Assembly: GCF_016907455.1 (NCBI RefSeq)
Contig: NZ_JAFBCB010000001.1
Coordinates: 248,001 to 312,000 of the forward strand
Direction: 5' to 3'
From: Brachybacterium muris
GTDB lineage: Bacteria; Actinomycetota; Actinomycetes; Actinomycetales; Dermabacteraceae
Length of the DNA stretch: 64,000 nucleotides
Shown: piece by piece, positions 15,660 to 24,646 of the stretch
Position numbering within the stretch: position 1 is the stretch's first letter
How the letters are laid out: every line of letters starts with the position of its first letter
Notes under the pieces: generated by a model
Databases searched by the model: none
What the model was told of the DNA's origin: nothing
Seen by the model: the letters and a program-made list of their open reading frames with translations, nothing else
Translations under genes and position numbers: made by a program

Positions 15660-16205
15660 ATGTACCTCGTCGACGCGAGCATCCTGATCGAAGCGAAGAA
15701 CAGGTACTACGCGTTCGACATCGCGCCAGGGTTCTGGACCTGGCTCGAACAGGGCCACCAGGCAGGAGAGCTGATCAGTATTGATGCCGTTCGCGATGAG
15801 CTCCTTAGCGGTGATGACGAGCTCGCGGACTGGGCGCGGGATCACCCGGGCTTCTTCCTACCGGTCGATCAGCGAACCGCCCAGAACTTCGCTCCACTCA
15901 GCACGTGGGCAGCGAGGCAGGACTATCGGCAGGATGCGTTGAACGCGTTCTCGAGTGACCAAGCTGATTTCCTCCTCATCGCCCATGCCGCCGGGCATGG
16001 CGACACCGTTGTCACCAACGAACTGCCCAGTCCGAACGCACGCAAGCGGGTGAAGATCCCGGACGCCTGTGCCGCGATGGGAGTCGAGTATGTCGATTTC
16101 TTCACGGTGCTGCGGACTACAGGAGCGAAGCTCCGCTTCCATGGGGCGGATGGAAGCACGCCCGCGCCTGCGCCCCTGGCACCGACCATTCCAGGGCTCG
16201 ACTGA
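15660..16205 (+). CDS. DUF4411 PIN-like protein, probable toxin without an intact partner
   Basis: The 181-residue protein starts MYLVDASILIEAKN, the N-terminal acidic motif of PIN-fold ribonucleases. Further conserved acidic residues lie in DAVRDELL, SSDQADFLLIAHA and VTNELPSPN. It ends with the KIPDACAAMGVEYVDFFTVL block of DUF4411. Members are usually the second gene of a pair whose first gene encodes an HTH/ImmA-type protein. Here only a doubtful tail of such a gene lies upstream, with its TGA overlapping the ATG (TGATG). If a toxin, it is either inactive or held in check from elsewhere. Confidence 0.75.
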   Translation: MYLVDASILIEAKNRYYAFDIAPGFWTWLEQGHQAGELISIDAVRDELLSGDDELADWARDHPGFFLPVDQRTAQNFAPLSTWAARQDYRQDALNAFSSDQADFLLIAHAAGHGDTVVTNELPSPNARKRVKIPDACAAMGVEYVDFFTVLRTTGAKLRFHGADGSTPAPAPLAPTIPGLD

Positions 16206-16426
16206 CATGTGCTCCGGTGGCGAGCAATGAGCCTGCCGCCTCAAGACCGGGTCAGCCCCGAGACGCCGGCGAGACCACGACGCCACCTGCACGGCGAGGG
16301 CCACGTGGTGCGCTGAACGCCGGCCAGACCGAACGCGATCACGCCGCAGCCAGCCGGAGCGGTCCCTGACCAGCCCATGGGGCGCACAGCCTTTTCGCTC
16401 ATGCCCTCATGCGGCACGATGGTCAG

Positions 16427-17950
16427 ATGCCCAAGAAGAAGCACCGCCGCGGCACCCAGCGCTCTCGCCCGCAGCGCGGCCCGTCCCACGCGTTCGAGCG
16501 ATCCGACAGGCGGATGGAGCGAGATCTGCATGCGCTGCTGGCCCAGTTCGTTCTCTGGCGCCGTGAGGCGGTCTCCACGGATCAGGCCGACGAGGAGGCC
16601 GCACATGTGGAGCCGCTGCTGAGGCTGAAGGCCGAGCAGCTCGACAGTGCGGACCCGACCTACTGGACCGAAGAACTGATAGAGGTCCTGCTGACCGAGG
16701 TGGTTCCACGCAAGGTGATCCAGCCGCGCGAGATGGTCATGGCGCAGGTGCCTGCCCTGGGCCAGTTCTTCGCGTTCCTCGACGAGCACCAGCGCTGGCA
16801 TCCCGACGGCATCGACGTGGATCGGGCCCGCAGCGTGCTGGAGGGGCTCGAGTTCTCGGCCCTGGAAGCCGCCGATGACCCCACTGCCCGCTCCTTCACC
16901 GGCAACATCCTCGTCCACGCGAGCACGCTGGGGGTCGACCTGAGCACGCCCGAGCTGTTCGACGCCTACATGCAGTGGTACAACACCGCGCTGACCAACA
17001 CCGAGCGCCACGAGATCTCCGACACCGGGCGCCTGGCGAACCCGTCGATGCCCTTCGAGGCTTCGCACTGGACGGGCTCGGGCAGTGATTTCGGCGGCGG
17101 CCCCGATCCTGCCGACGTCCCCGACAAGGAGCCCGGGTTGCCCTGGTTCCTGCCCGACAACTCCACTCTGGAGGAGCCCCTGCTCGCGCTGGAGAGAGCC
17201 GAGGACGACATGGAGGAGCTCACGGCAGCGCACGGCGACGTGAGGCTGGTGCAGCGGGCGGCGCGCCTGCTGGAGTTCCTGGGCAAGGGGCGCCAGGTGA
17301 CTTCGACGGGAGCGCTGCGCCTGGCCGACGTACGCACCCTCGTCGAGGAGTGGGAGATCGACACCGGCCCCTTCGCGGTCACCTCCATGTGGCAGGTCGA
17401 CGAGATCGCAGGCCCGTGGAGCGCCCTGATCGCGGGTGGGTGGGTCACGCTGACCAGCACCCGGGCCTACCCCGAGCAGCACGACCACGCGCCGTACGTC
17501 CCGGCGTCGGAGGACCCGGAGGCGTTCACGACCTTCGCGCGCGCGGTGATGCTGATGCTGCTGATCACCCTTGTGCAGAACGATCCGGACGAGGGTGGTT
17601 TCCGCGGCGGACCGGACACCTTCGCAGCCCTTCTGTTCGCCGCCAGCCCCGACGGACTGACCCTCCCCGACGCGAACAGCATCCTGGCCGAGCTGGCCAG
17701 CCACGACCATGGAGAGCATTCCGCGCGCAAGGCGGACTTTCCGGCAGGCAGCGATCAGATGTGGCAGATGTGGAGGGTCCAGGCCGACCTGATGCACCTG
17801 TCACGGTGCGGGCTGTTGCGACAGGACCCGGCGGCGGGTGCTGAGCAGGAGGAGGTCCCGGGCCCGGAGGGGTCGACGTTCCGCAGCAACCTCGCGGTGT
17901 TCGCGGCGGTGATCACCGCCGTCGACGCCACGCGTCAGGGCGGGGTCTGA
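16427..17950 (+). CDS. hypothetical 507-residue cytoplasmic protein
   Basis: I do not recognise a family. The protein begins with a very basic tail (MPKKKHRRGTQRSRPQRG) followed by a long acidic, helix-rich body without signal or membrane segments. Trp-rich (PTYWTEELIEVLL, FEASHWTGSG) and Gly/Asp stretches occur in the middle. The C-terminal part (about 330-507) is Ala/Leu-rich. A start at 16409 is also possible, but the ATG at 16427 gives the basic N-terminus seen in nucleic-acid-associated proteins. Codon use is ordinary for the window. It stands alone, with no operon partner. Confidence 0.7.
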   Translation: MPKKKHRRGTQRSRPQRGPSHAFERSDRRMERDLHALLAQFVLWRREAVSTDQADEEAAHVEPLLRLKAEQLDSADPTYWTEELIEVLLTEVVPRKVIQPREMVMAQVPALGQFFAFLDEHQRWHPDGIDVDRARSVLEGLEFSALEAADDPTARSFTGNILVHASTLGVDLSTPELFDAYMQWYNTALTNTERHEISDTGRLANPSMPFEASHWTGSGSDFGGGPDPADVPDKEPGLPWFLPDNSTLEEPLLALERAEDDMEELTAAHGDVRLVQRAARLLEFLGKGRQVTSTGALRLADVRTLVEEWEIDTGPFAVTSMWQVDEIAGPWSALIAGGWVTLTSTRAYPEQHDHAPYVPASEDPEAFTTFARAVMLMLLITLVQNDPDEGGFRGGPDTFAALLFAASPDGLTLPDANSILAELASHDHGEHSARKADFPAGSDQMWQMWRVQADLMHLSRCGLLRQDPAAGAEQEEVPGPEGSTFRSNLAVFAAVITAVDATRQGGV

Positions 17951-18348
17951 CGGGAGATAGCCCGTCGCGTGGCTCCACTGATGGGGGTGCGGTGCGAGGA
18001 TGTGGACAATCGACATGCTTCCGTTGTCGGCTAGCCACGACCCCCGATGCGAACTCAGGCGACCTGGACTCGGGCGTCCCCGGTCACGTACCCGAGCGAG
18101 AGCCCGCCGCCGACGGCTTCGAGATACTTACGGATGATTCCGGTCCTCATCCGTTCGTCCGCTTTCGGCGGCGCGTGATGGAGGGGCCCTGGCAACCTGG
18201 GCTGAAGGGTGATCCGCCGCGCTGGCCGCAGGGGCCGTGCCGACGGTGCATTCTGTCCACATTCCCAGGAACCAGGTGCCGGGTGAGGTCCGGATGTGGT
18301 CGGCTGTTGTGGTCACCATTAACCCGTCCAGAAGGCCACCGGTCCCTT
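17951..18348. other. gene-free stretch before the lipoprotein gene
   Basis: No gene is supported. A plus-strand frame is open through much of it and continues into the lipoprotein gene, but it lacks a start signal and protein-like composition. Position 18290-18330 (GTGGTCACCATTAACC) is the likeliest promoter area for the next gene. Confidence 0.35.
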
Positions 18349-19137
18349 ATGCGCTCCTCAGTCATCGCCCGCTCGACGATCGCGGTCGCGTCCGCCTTCC
18401 TTGTCCTCAGCGCGTGTGGACCCACCAGCCCGCCGGCTGGGGAGGACGATGCAGACTCGCAAGCGCAGGAGCAAGGGGTGTCGGACAACGGCAGCGGCGC
18501 CGGCGAGAACCGTGAATCCAGCGAGAGAAGTGAAACGAGCGAGAACGGTCAATCTGGCGAGGACGATGCTGCGGAAGAGTCGTCCGGTGAGCATTCGCCA
18601 GGGAGGACGGCAGACGGGGAATGCATCGTCGGTGAGGGCAGCTCTGAGATCCCGTCAGGCCCGCCCGAGGTCGACGAATGGACCATGGTGGCCGGCACCG
18701 CCGCGCCCGTCTCCGAGAGGTACGGCCCGTACGCGCAGGACGGTGACCTCTGGACCTGCTACGAGCACTCAGCGAACGGCGCGCTCTTCGCCAGCGCATA
18801 TTTCCTCAGTGCCTCGGGACGAGTAGAGGGCGTATCCGGCGAGTGGCTTCCGGAGGGTGACTTCCGTGACGAAGCCATCGCGAGTGAGGAGGAAGGCCTC
18901 CAGGATTCCGAAGAGTTGACGGTCACCTTGATCGGCTACCGGTTCCAGACCTACACCGAGGAGTCCGCGATCATCGATCTCGTCGTCGAGGGCGCGCTGC
19001 CGGAAGGAACGGCGAATGTGTCTATCCGGGTCGCCTTGAAATGGGATCGTGACCGTTGGGTGGCCGATCCCGAGAACTTCGGCGAACAGGGCCACGCCGT
19101 CGAGTCGCTTGACGGTTACTCGCCCTGGCGCGGCTGA
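18349..19137 (+). CDS. lipoprotein with an acidic linker and a C-terminal beta-rich domain
   Basis: The 262-residue product has a lipoprotein signal (FLVLSAC, C about 24). A 70-residue Ser/Glu/Gly-rich disordered linker follows, then a compact domain (about 95-262) beginning WTMVAGTAAPVSERYGPYAQ with WTCYEHSANGALFASAYFLS. The VxGxAxPxS..GP and HS..GALxA pattern resembles a domain common in proteins of actinobacterial conjugative elements; the match is from memory of the pattern and is weak. ATG at 18349 is chosen as it directly precedes the signal. No conjugation gene is nearby. It converges on an oxidoreductase gene 16 bp away. Confidence 0.7.
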   Translation: MRSSVIARSTIAVASAFLVLSACGPTSPPAGEDDADSQAQEQGVSDNGSGAGENRESSERSETSENGQSGEDDAAEESSGEHSPGRTADGECIVGEGSSEIPSGPPEVDEWTMVAGTAAPVSERYGPYAQDGDLWTCYEHSANGALFASAYFLSASGRVEGVSGEWLPEGDFRDEAIASEEEGLQDSEELTVTLIGYRFQTYTEESAIIDLVVEGALPEGTANVSIRVALKWDRDRWVADPENFGEQGHAVESLDGYSPWRG

Positions 19138-19153
19138 AGCCGGTATCGGAGTT

Positions 19154-20578
19154 CTACACGTCCGGCGACACGTTGTAGTTCCCGCGGAACAGGTTCTGGG
19201 GGTCGTAGCGCTGCTTGACGCGCTGCAGCCGGCGGTACTTCTCCTCCCCGTAGATGTGGCGGGTGAAGTCCGTGATGGGGCGGGTGTACTCCAGGGCCCG
19301 GAAGTTCACGTACTCGCCGCGCTCCGCCAGGCGCTCCATCACCACGCGCGAGTGCCCGGCCAGATCCCAGCCGCGAGAATCCTCCTCGGATTCCTGCCAG
19401 GCGCCGTAGATGTTCATCCAGAAGCGGGCGGTGCGGTTGGGGAAGGCGGTGGCCTGCTCCGGCACCCGGGCGAACGCGCCGCCCAGGTGATGGATGTCGA
19501 TCGCGTGCCCGGGGCCGGGGATGCGCTCAGCCACATCCAGCACCGCCCCCAGAGCGTCCTCGTCCATGCGGGTGAACGCCACGTTGCGCCAGAACCCGTG
19601 TGAACCGAAGGGGAAGTGAGCATCCATGACGCTCTGCCACTGCGGCCACGAGATCGGCCCGGAGGTCTCATGGACGGGCGGGGCGGTCCGGCGCAGGCGA
19701 TCCAGCATCGCCGTCCCCCGTGCCGGGTCCTCACCCACGTACACGCAGCGGATCATCAGGCACGTCTCCTCACCCATGCCGGAGACCTCAGGCATCGCCC
19801 GGAAGGTGAGGCTCGAGCTGAGCTCATCGGGCAGCTCCCGCGCCCACCGCTCGAACGCCGCCAGCGCGTGCCACCACTGCGATGGCGCATACACCAGGGT
19901 CCAGCCCAGCACCGTCTGCGGCAGGCGCACGGCCCGGAACGTGAACGAGGTGACCACACCGAAGTTCCCACCACCCCCGCGCAGCCCCCAGAACAGGTCC
20001 GGGTGATCCTCGCGGCTGGCCACCAGGTACTCGCCCTGGGCGGTGACCACCTCGGCCCGCTCCAGGCAGTCCAGCGCCAGACCCGCCCTGCGCGTCAGCC
20101 AGCCCACGCCTCCACCGAGCGTCAGGCCCGCGACGCCGGGCAGGGACAAGGCGCCCAGGGGGACCGCAAGCCGGTGCGGGGCGGTGGCGTTGTCGACGTC
20201 GGCCGCGCGGGCCCCCGGCGCGGCCGTGACCAGCTGCGTTGCGGGATCGACCACCACCTCCCGCAGATCCCCCAGGTCCAACACGATCCCGTCGTCCACG
20301 GTGCTCAGTCCCGTGATGCTGTGCCCGCCGCCGCGCACCGCCAGCGGCAGGCCCGTCTCCCGGGCGGCCTCCAGCACGATGGGCACATCATCGACCGTGG
20401 CCGCGCGGGCGATCGCCAGCGGGTACCGGTCCACCATGCCGTTCCACACCGCGCGCGCCTGGTCGTAGCCAGCATCGGGTGGTTCGATCAGCGGGCCGGC
20501 CAGGTGCTTGCGCATCCTGGCGAGGGCGGGCTGCGCCTCGGGGACCGGGTGATGGTTCGTCGTCGTTGCCATGGCCAT
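19154..20578 (-). CDS. FAD-linked oxidoreductase, berberine-bridge-enzyme type
   Basis: This flavoprotein probably oxidises a sugar or small alcohol substrate; the true substrate is unknown. The 474-residue protein has an FAD_binding_4 (PCMH) domain (about 45-210) with RGGGHSITGLSTVDDG, APGARAADVD and GGGVGWLTRRAGL, and a C-terminal BBE segment ending FRGNYNVSP. The His in GGGHS is the usual covalent FAD site. GGGAGG 5 bases before the ATG at 20578 sets the start; a second in-frame ATG lies at 20572. No cofactor or transport gene accompanies it. Confidence 0.88.
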   Translation of the reverse strand: MAMATTTNHHPVPEAQPALARMRKHLAGPLIEPPDAGYDQARAVWNGMVDRYPLAIARAATVDDVPIVLEAARETGLPLAVRGGGHSITGLSTVDDGIVLDLGDLREVVVDPATQLVTAAPGARAADVDNATAPHRLAVPLGALSLPGVAGLTLGGGVGWLTRRAGLALDCLERAEVVTAQGEYLVASREDHPDLFWGLRGGGGNFGVVTSFTFRAVRLPQTVLGWTLVYAPSQWWHALAAFERWARELPDELSSSLTFRAMPEVSGMGEETCLMIRCVYVGEDPARGTAMLDRLRRTAPPVHETSGPISWPQWQSVMDAHFPFGSHGFWRNVAFTRMDEDALGAVLDVAERIPGPGHAIDIHHLGGAFARVPEQATAFPNRTARFWMNIYGAWQESEEDSRGWDLAGHSRVVMERLAERGEYVNFRALEYTRPITDFTRHIYGEEKYRRLQRVKQRYDPQNLFRGNYNVSPDV

Positions 20579-20735
20579 CGCACCTCCCGCACCCCTCATC
20601 GGGTGCACGAATGGTGCCCTCGATGGTACTCCTGCCCCTGACCTGCCGCAACGGACCAGCGGCCCGCGGCCCGCCTCCGCAGCGGCAGGCCGTGAGCGCA
20701 CTCAGGCCGTGGACGTGCTCAGGCCGTGAACGCTT

Positions 20736-20942
20736 TCAGGCCGCAGCCGTCTGCCCGCACACCCCGCACTGCTCGTACTCCTGGCGGCCCCAGCGCCACA
20801 GGGGGAGCACGAAGAACAGCGTGAACTGCCGGTAGCTCTTCAGACGCTGCCACTGGGTGGTGTTGCCGCAGCGCGGGCAGGTGCGGGTGGCGCCCGGCCC
20901 CTGGCTGTCGGTCTTTCCAGTGACGCCAGCGATGAGCAGCAT
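20736..20942 (-). CDS. small zinc-ribbon protein
   Basis: The 68-residue protein has two cysteine pairs, CPRCGN near residue 22 and CGVCG near residue 59. Between them lies a hydrophobic FTLFFVLPLWRWG stretch that may touch or enter the membrane. Zinc-ribbon proteins of this layout are widespread in actinobacteria, and their function is unassigned. The ATG at 20942 has GGAG 11 bases upstream. It is flanked by unrelated genes. Confidence 0.75.
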   Translation of the reverse strand: MLLIAGVTGKTDSQGPGATRTCPRCGNTTQWQRLKSYRQFTLFFVLPLWRWGRQEYEQCGVCGQTAAA

Positions 20943-21066
20943 GCGAGGCTCCGATCAGGAAGGTCGAGCGCGTAGGCCCGGTGGGATGTGGACGGTATCA
21001 GCCTGGCAGGACCCTTACTGGCCATGGGCCCTGGCACCTCGGTGCGCACCTTGGAACACTGGGGTG

Positions 21067-22110
21067 ATGAGCGCACACATGCAGTACCGCACCCTGGGCC
21101 GCAGCGGCACCGTCGTCTCCGTGCAGACGCTGGGCACCATGACCTTCGGTGCCGAGGCCGACGAAGCCACCTCGCACGAGATCATCACCGCCTACGCCGA
21201 GGCCGGCGGCAACCTCCTGGACACGGCCGACGTGTACAGCGCCGGGGTCAGCGAGGAGATCATCGGCCGCTGGCTGTTCGACCACCCCGACCTGGCCAAG
21301 GACGTGGTGCTGGCGACCAAGGCCCGCTTCCCGATGGGCAAGGCGCCCAACGAGATGGGCACCTCACGCCGCCACCTGCGGCGCGCCCTGGAGGACTCCC
21401 TGCGCCGACTGCAGGTGGACCACATCGATCTGTACCAGATGCATGCCTGGGACGCCCACACCCCGCTCGAGGAGACCCTGGACTTCCTGGACGACGCGAT
21501 CCACGCGGGCCTGATCTCCTACTACGGCTTCTCCAACTACCTGGGCTGGCAGCTCACCAAGGCCGTGCACGTGGCCAAGGCCCACAACTGGGCTCTGCCC
21601 GTCACCCTGCAGCCGCAGTACAACCTGCTGGTGCGGGACATCGAGCATGAGATCGTGCCCGCCTGCCAGGACGCCGGCCTGGGCCTGCTGCCCTGGTCGC
21701 CGCTGGCCGGCGGCTGGCTGAGCGGCAAGTACGAGCGCGATGTGCCGCCGACAGGCGCCACGAGGCTGGGGGAGAACCCCAAGCGCGGCATGGAGGCCTG
21801 GCAGGCCCGCAACGACGACGAGCGCACCTGGAACACCCTCGAGGTGGTGCGCGAGATCGCCGAGACCCACGGAGCAACCGCCTCCCAGGTGGCACTGGCC
21901 TGGCTCACCGCCCAGCCGGCCGTCACCTCCGTGATCATCGGTGCCCGCAATCTCGACCAGCTGCACGACAACATGGCCGCCGTCGGCCTCGAGCTGAGCG
22001 ACCAGGAGCTGCAGCGCCTCACCGAGGTCAGCGCCCCGCGCGTGGACCCCTACCCCTATGGCGCGGCTGGGGTGCAGCAGCGCCACCGCCCGCTGGTGCA
22101 GGATCAGTGA
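21067..22110 (+). CDS. aldo/keto reductase
   Basis: This 347-residue NADPH-dependent oxidoreductase folds as a TIM barrel. Visible motifs are N-terminal LGTMTFG, catalytic Asp and Tyr in NLLDTADVYSAG (D and Y about residues 51-56), Lys in VLATKARF, His in IDLYQMHAWD, and the C-terminal cofactor site SVIIGARNLDQL. It is nearest in layout to the YhdN/AKR11-like group; the substrate is unknown. The ATG at 21067 gives the standard N-terminus. Its stop overlaps a possible GTG start of the next gene, so the two are probably co-translated. Confidence 0.92.
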   Translation: MSAHMQYRTLGRSGTVVSVQTLGTMTFGAEADEATSHEIITAYAEAGGNLLDTADVYSAGVSEEIIGRWLFDHPDLAKDVVLATKARFPMGKAPNEMGTSRRHLRRALEDSLRRLQVDHIDLYQMHAWDAHTPLEETLDFLDDAIHAGLISYYGFSNYLGWQLTKAVHVAKAHNWALPVTLQPQYNLLVRDIEHEIVPACQDAGLGLLPWSPLAGGWLSGKYERDVPPTGATRLGENPKRGMEAWQARNDDERTWNTLEVVREIAETHGATASQVALAWLTAQPAVTSVIIGARNLDQLHDNMAAVGLELSDQELQRLTEVSAPRVDPYPYGAAGVQQRHRPLVQDQ

Positions 22111-22112
22111 CC

Positions 22113-22427
22113 ATGGAACAGATCACCGTCGCCGGGCACGCTGACCCCATCCCCGTCTCGCCCGTGGCAGCGAAGCTGCTGCGAGAGCGTCTCGAGGAGA
22201 CCCGGCAGAAGCGCGGCGCGGAAGCCGCCGATCAGTTGGAGGCTCGCGTCGGCGAGCGCATCGTGCTGCTGTTGCAGAGCGGCAAGCCCAGCATCGACCT
22301 GGGCAACATGCGCGCTGTGGTCACCTACGCCGAGGTCCCGCCCGAGGAGGAGGACAGCTCGGCCCTGGGCCGCACCCTGCGCGGCATCAAGGACAAGCTC
22401 GCCCAGCGTGGCGGACTGCAGCGGTAG
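22113..22427 (+). CDS. hypothetical 104-residue protein downstream of the reductase
   Basis: No family is recognised. The protein is charged, with an amphipathic helix at about residues 20-60 (LLRERLEETRQKRGAEAADQ) and a Pro/Glu-rich segment (PPEEEDSS) before a basic tail. The ATG at 22113 is used; a GTG at 22107 overlapping the reductase stop (GTGA) would add two residues and implies coupling. A strong terminator follows 10 bp after the stop. Confidence 0.7.
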   Translation: MEQITVAGHADPIPVSPVAAKLLRERLEETRQKRGAEAADQLEARVGERIVLLLQSGKPSIDLGNMRAVVTYAEVPPEEEDSSALGRTLRGIKDKLAQRGGLQR

Positions 22428-22436
22428 CTCTGCGGC

Positions 22437-22496
22437 ACTGAGAGCGGGGCGCGCCTCAGAACCATTCGTGGTTCTCAGGTGCGCGCCGCTCTCAGT
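22437..22496. terminator. long hairpin terminator between convergent genes
   Basis: ACTGAGAGCG...CTCAGAAC (22437 onward) pairs with GTTCTCAG...CGCTCTCAGT ending at 22496. The stem is about 25 bp with a small bulge. It separates the reductase operon from the convergent lipoprotein gene. Confidence 0.85.
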
Positions 22497-22558
22497 CTCC
22501 GGAGCGGTGCTTCCGCTGCGCGGTGCTTCTGCTGCCGATCGATCCCTCCCACCGCCAT

Positions 22559-23047
22559 TCAGCCCAGCCCCAGCTCCGCCGGGTCGCAGGGGTCGGCGTC
22601 CACGTCGGCGCCCCAGATGCGCACCTGGCCCTGTTCGGTGATCTGCAGGGTGGCGCCGTGCTCGTCGCGGGTCTCCAGCACTTCGCGGGAGCCGTCCTGT
22701 GTGGTTCCCGAGGCCTCCTCGAAGCCGTGCTCTGCCAGCACGGGGTTCAACGCATCCAGGCGCTCCTGCCAACCGGTGCTGTCCACCGACGGCAACGACG
22801 CCTCGGGAGTCCAGGTGCCGGCGGTGTACTCGCAGGTCCCGCCGCTGTCGGTGACCTTACGCGTCTCCTCGGCGAAGCTCCACTGGTCGTCGCCGTCGGA
22901 CAGGACGTCGAAGACTGCCTCTGCTGCACCGTCGTAGTGCGCGACGGCCCCGTCCGCGGCCAGTGGAGCGGAGCTGCCGCACGCAGCCAGCGGGAGCACC
23001 GCACAGGCGGCGAGCAGGCCGGTGCGTCGACTCGTCTGCATCCTCAC
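22559..23047 (-). CDS. small secreted lipoprotein, unknown function
   Basis: The 162-residue protein has a classical signal with lipobox PLAAC (C about 23) and a mature domain of about 135 residues. Asp/Glu are frequent, and two cysteines (GTCEYTAG and ADPCDPAE) could form a disulfide. A family could not be named. GGAGG lies 4 bases before the GTG at 23047, and an ATG two codons later is an alternative. It is read divergently from the WXG100-calpain gene, 106 bp away. Confidence 0.75.
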   Translation of the reverse strand: MRMQTSRRTGLLAACAVLPLAACGSSAPLAADGAVAHYDGAAEAVFDVLSDGDDQWSFAEETRKVTDSGGTCEYTAGTWTPEASLPSVDSTGWQERLDALNPVLAEHGFEEASGTTQDGSREVLETRDEHGATLQITEQGQVRIWGADVDADPCDPAELGLG

Positions 23048-23153
23048 GGGACCTCCGGGGACGATGGGTACCTCTCCCCATGGTCAGATACGGCGGGGAG
23101 ATCTAGGGTCGACGCTACACCGCATGACTTCGCACACGGGAAGGGAGGACACG

Positions 23154-24308
23154 ATGAGCGGCTTCTTCGGAGCAGATGTGGAACAGCTACTCGCCCAGAG
23201 CAGGTCGACCAAGACCGCGGGGGAGCGGCTGGGCGAGATCGCGGATGCGCTGGTGGCCCTCGGATCCTCCGTCGAGTGGACGGGGCAGGACGCCGATTCC
23301 TTCAGGGACCAGCTCGAGGGCGGCGTCGCGCCGGCCGTGCGGGAGTCCGCCGGGATGCTGGAGTCGGGCTCGCGTGATCTCGCCCTGCACGCCGCGCAGC
23401 AGGACCTCGCCTCCGACCCCGACGGCAGGATCGACACCTCCCGCTACGCCGAGCTGATCGGTGGGGAGGGCCTCTGGTCCGACATCATCAACGGCACGCA
23501 GGATGCCTGGAACAACCCGTTCAACCCGTTCTCCGACCCGATGGACATCGATGACCTCGGCGGCCGCTACATCGACACCGCGGAGGGACAGGACTTCGAT
23601 CCCGCGGATGTGGACATCTCGGAGGAGGCCATCGCCGAGCAGACGATGAGGCAGGGCGCCCTGGGCGACTGCTGGCTGCTCTCGGCGCTGATGTCCGTCT
23701 CCGAGGTCAATCCCGGGTTCCTCGCCGAGAACATCTCCCTTCGCGAGGACGGGACGTGGGACGTCACCCTCTACGACGACGGCGAGCCCGTCACCGTGAA
23801 CGTGAGGCCGGACCAGCTCGCCGCCGACGGCGCTCGCGTCGACGACGGCCAGAACGACGGCTGGGCCGACGACGAGCTCGGCTACATGTCGATCTACGAG
23901 CAGGCGGCGATCAACCATCTGGGTCCGGACTACGAATCCGTCATCGCGGACACCCCCGGGGCCGGTCTTGAGCTGATCACGGGCCAGTCCAGCGCGGACG
24001 ACTCCTTCCTGGGCGGCAACCCCACGCTGGAGGAGTTCCGGGCGGCGCTGTCGGAGGGCCGCCCGATCACGGTGATGTCCGATCCGATCCACCCCTGGCG
24101 CGATGACATCGCCGGTGCCCACGTCTACCAGGTGCAGAGCGTGGACTCCTCGACCGGTGAACTGATCATGGTCAACCCATGGGGCTACACCGGCGACGGC
24201 GCTGAGGACATGCCCCATACGATCCGGGTCTCGATCGAGGACTACCGGGCGAACTTCGTGATGGCGGGCGTGGGCTCCAAGCCCGAGGACTTCGGGAAGC
24301 CGCGATGA
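23154..24308 (+). CDS. WXG100-calpain (C2 cysteine protease) fusion protein
   Basis: The 384-residue protein joins two modules. Residues 1-105 form a WXG100/ESAT-6-like helical hairpin with the central turn VEWTGQDADSF (W42). Residues 135-375 form a calpain-family protease with Cys173 in RQGALGDCWLLSALMSV, His323 in GAHVYQVQSV and Asn341 in NPWGY, the complete catalytic triad. No signal peptide exists; WXG100 modules direct export by type VII (ESX) systems, so this is a likely secreted protease or toxin. GGGAGG lies 6 bases before the ATG at 23154. The next gene overlaps its stop (ATGA). No ESX machinery is in the window. Confidence 0.85.
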   Translation: MSGFFGADVEQLLAQSRSTKTAGERLGEIADALVALGSSVEWTGQDADSFRDQLEGGVAPAVRESAGMLESGSRDLALHAAQQDLASDPDGRIDTSRYAELIGGEGLWSDIINGTQDAWNNPFNPFSDPMDIDDLGGRYIDTAEGQDFDPADVDISEEAIAEQTMRQGALGDCWLLSALMSVSEVNPGFLAENISLREDGTWDVTLYDDGEPVTVNVRPDQLAADGARVDDGQNDGWADDELGYMSIYEQAAINHLGPDYESVIADTPGAGLELITGQSSADDSFLGGNPTLEEFRAALSEGRPITVMSDPIHPWRDDIAGAHVYQVQSVDSSTGELIMVNPWGYTGDGAEDMPHTIRVSIEDYRANFVMAGVGSKPEDFGKPR

Positions 24309-24646
24309 GCCAGCCGTCTTCCCGGACCCCGCGTGCGGCGGGCCCGAGCGACAGCCCCGCACCTGTGGCGATCCGACTGACGGCCCGGCGGCCGATCGGT
24401 GGCATCGTCGTCGGCGTCATCCGGGCCGCGATGGACGTGCAGCTCGGCCACCGGGTCGCAGAGCTCCATCTGGCTTCCCCCGGGCACGCCGGACGACGGA
24501 TCGAGGTGCGTGAGGGACAGCTGATCGAGGCCTTCGGGCATGTACTGCAGGTGGCGGCGATCCACCCCTACAACGGCCGTGACCCCGCGGGTGTCGAACT
24601 GGTCGACGTCACCGGCGCCGGCCCGACGGGCGCGGGCCTGGGCTGA
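24305..24646 (+). CDS. small beta-rich protein coupled to the WXG100-calpain gene (DUF6406-like)
   Basis: The 113-residue protein starts within the preceding stop codon (ATGA), so its amount is tied to that of the calpain fusion. After a Ser/Pro/Arg-rich N-terminus comes a predicted all-beta domain (about 22-102) with alternating hydrophobic residues and the run REGQLIEAFGHVLQVAAIHP. The pattern resembles DUF6406; that identification is tentative. No signal or membrane helix is seen. The coupling suggests a partner role, such as immunity, inhibition or export aid. Its last 38 bp overlap the convergent response-regulator gene. Confidence 0.7.
   Translation: MSQPSSRTPRAAGPSDSPAPVAIRLTARRPIGGIVVGVIRAAMDVQLGHRVAELHLASPGHAGRRIEVREGQLIEAFGHVLQVAAIHPYNGRDPAGVELVDVTGAGPTGAGLG

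Noticed and set aside
16241-16402. Minus-strand frame starting MSEKAVRPMGWSG
   Set aside because: No ribosome binding site, no family, and it lies in a promoter-sized gap before a real gene.
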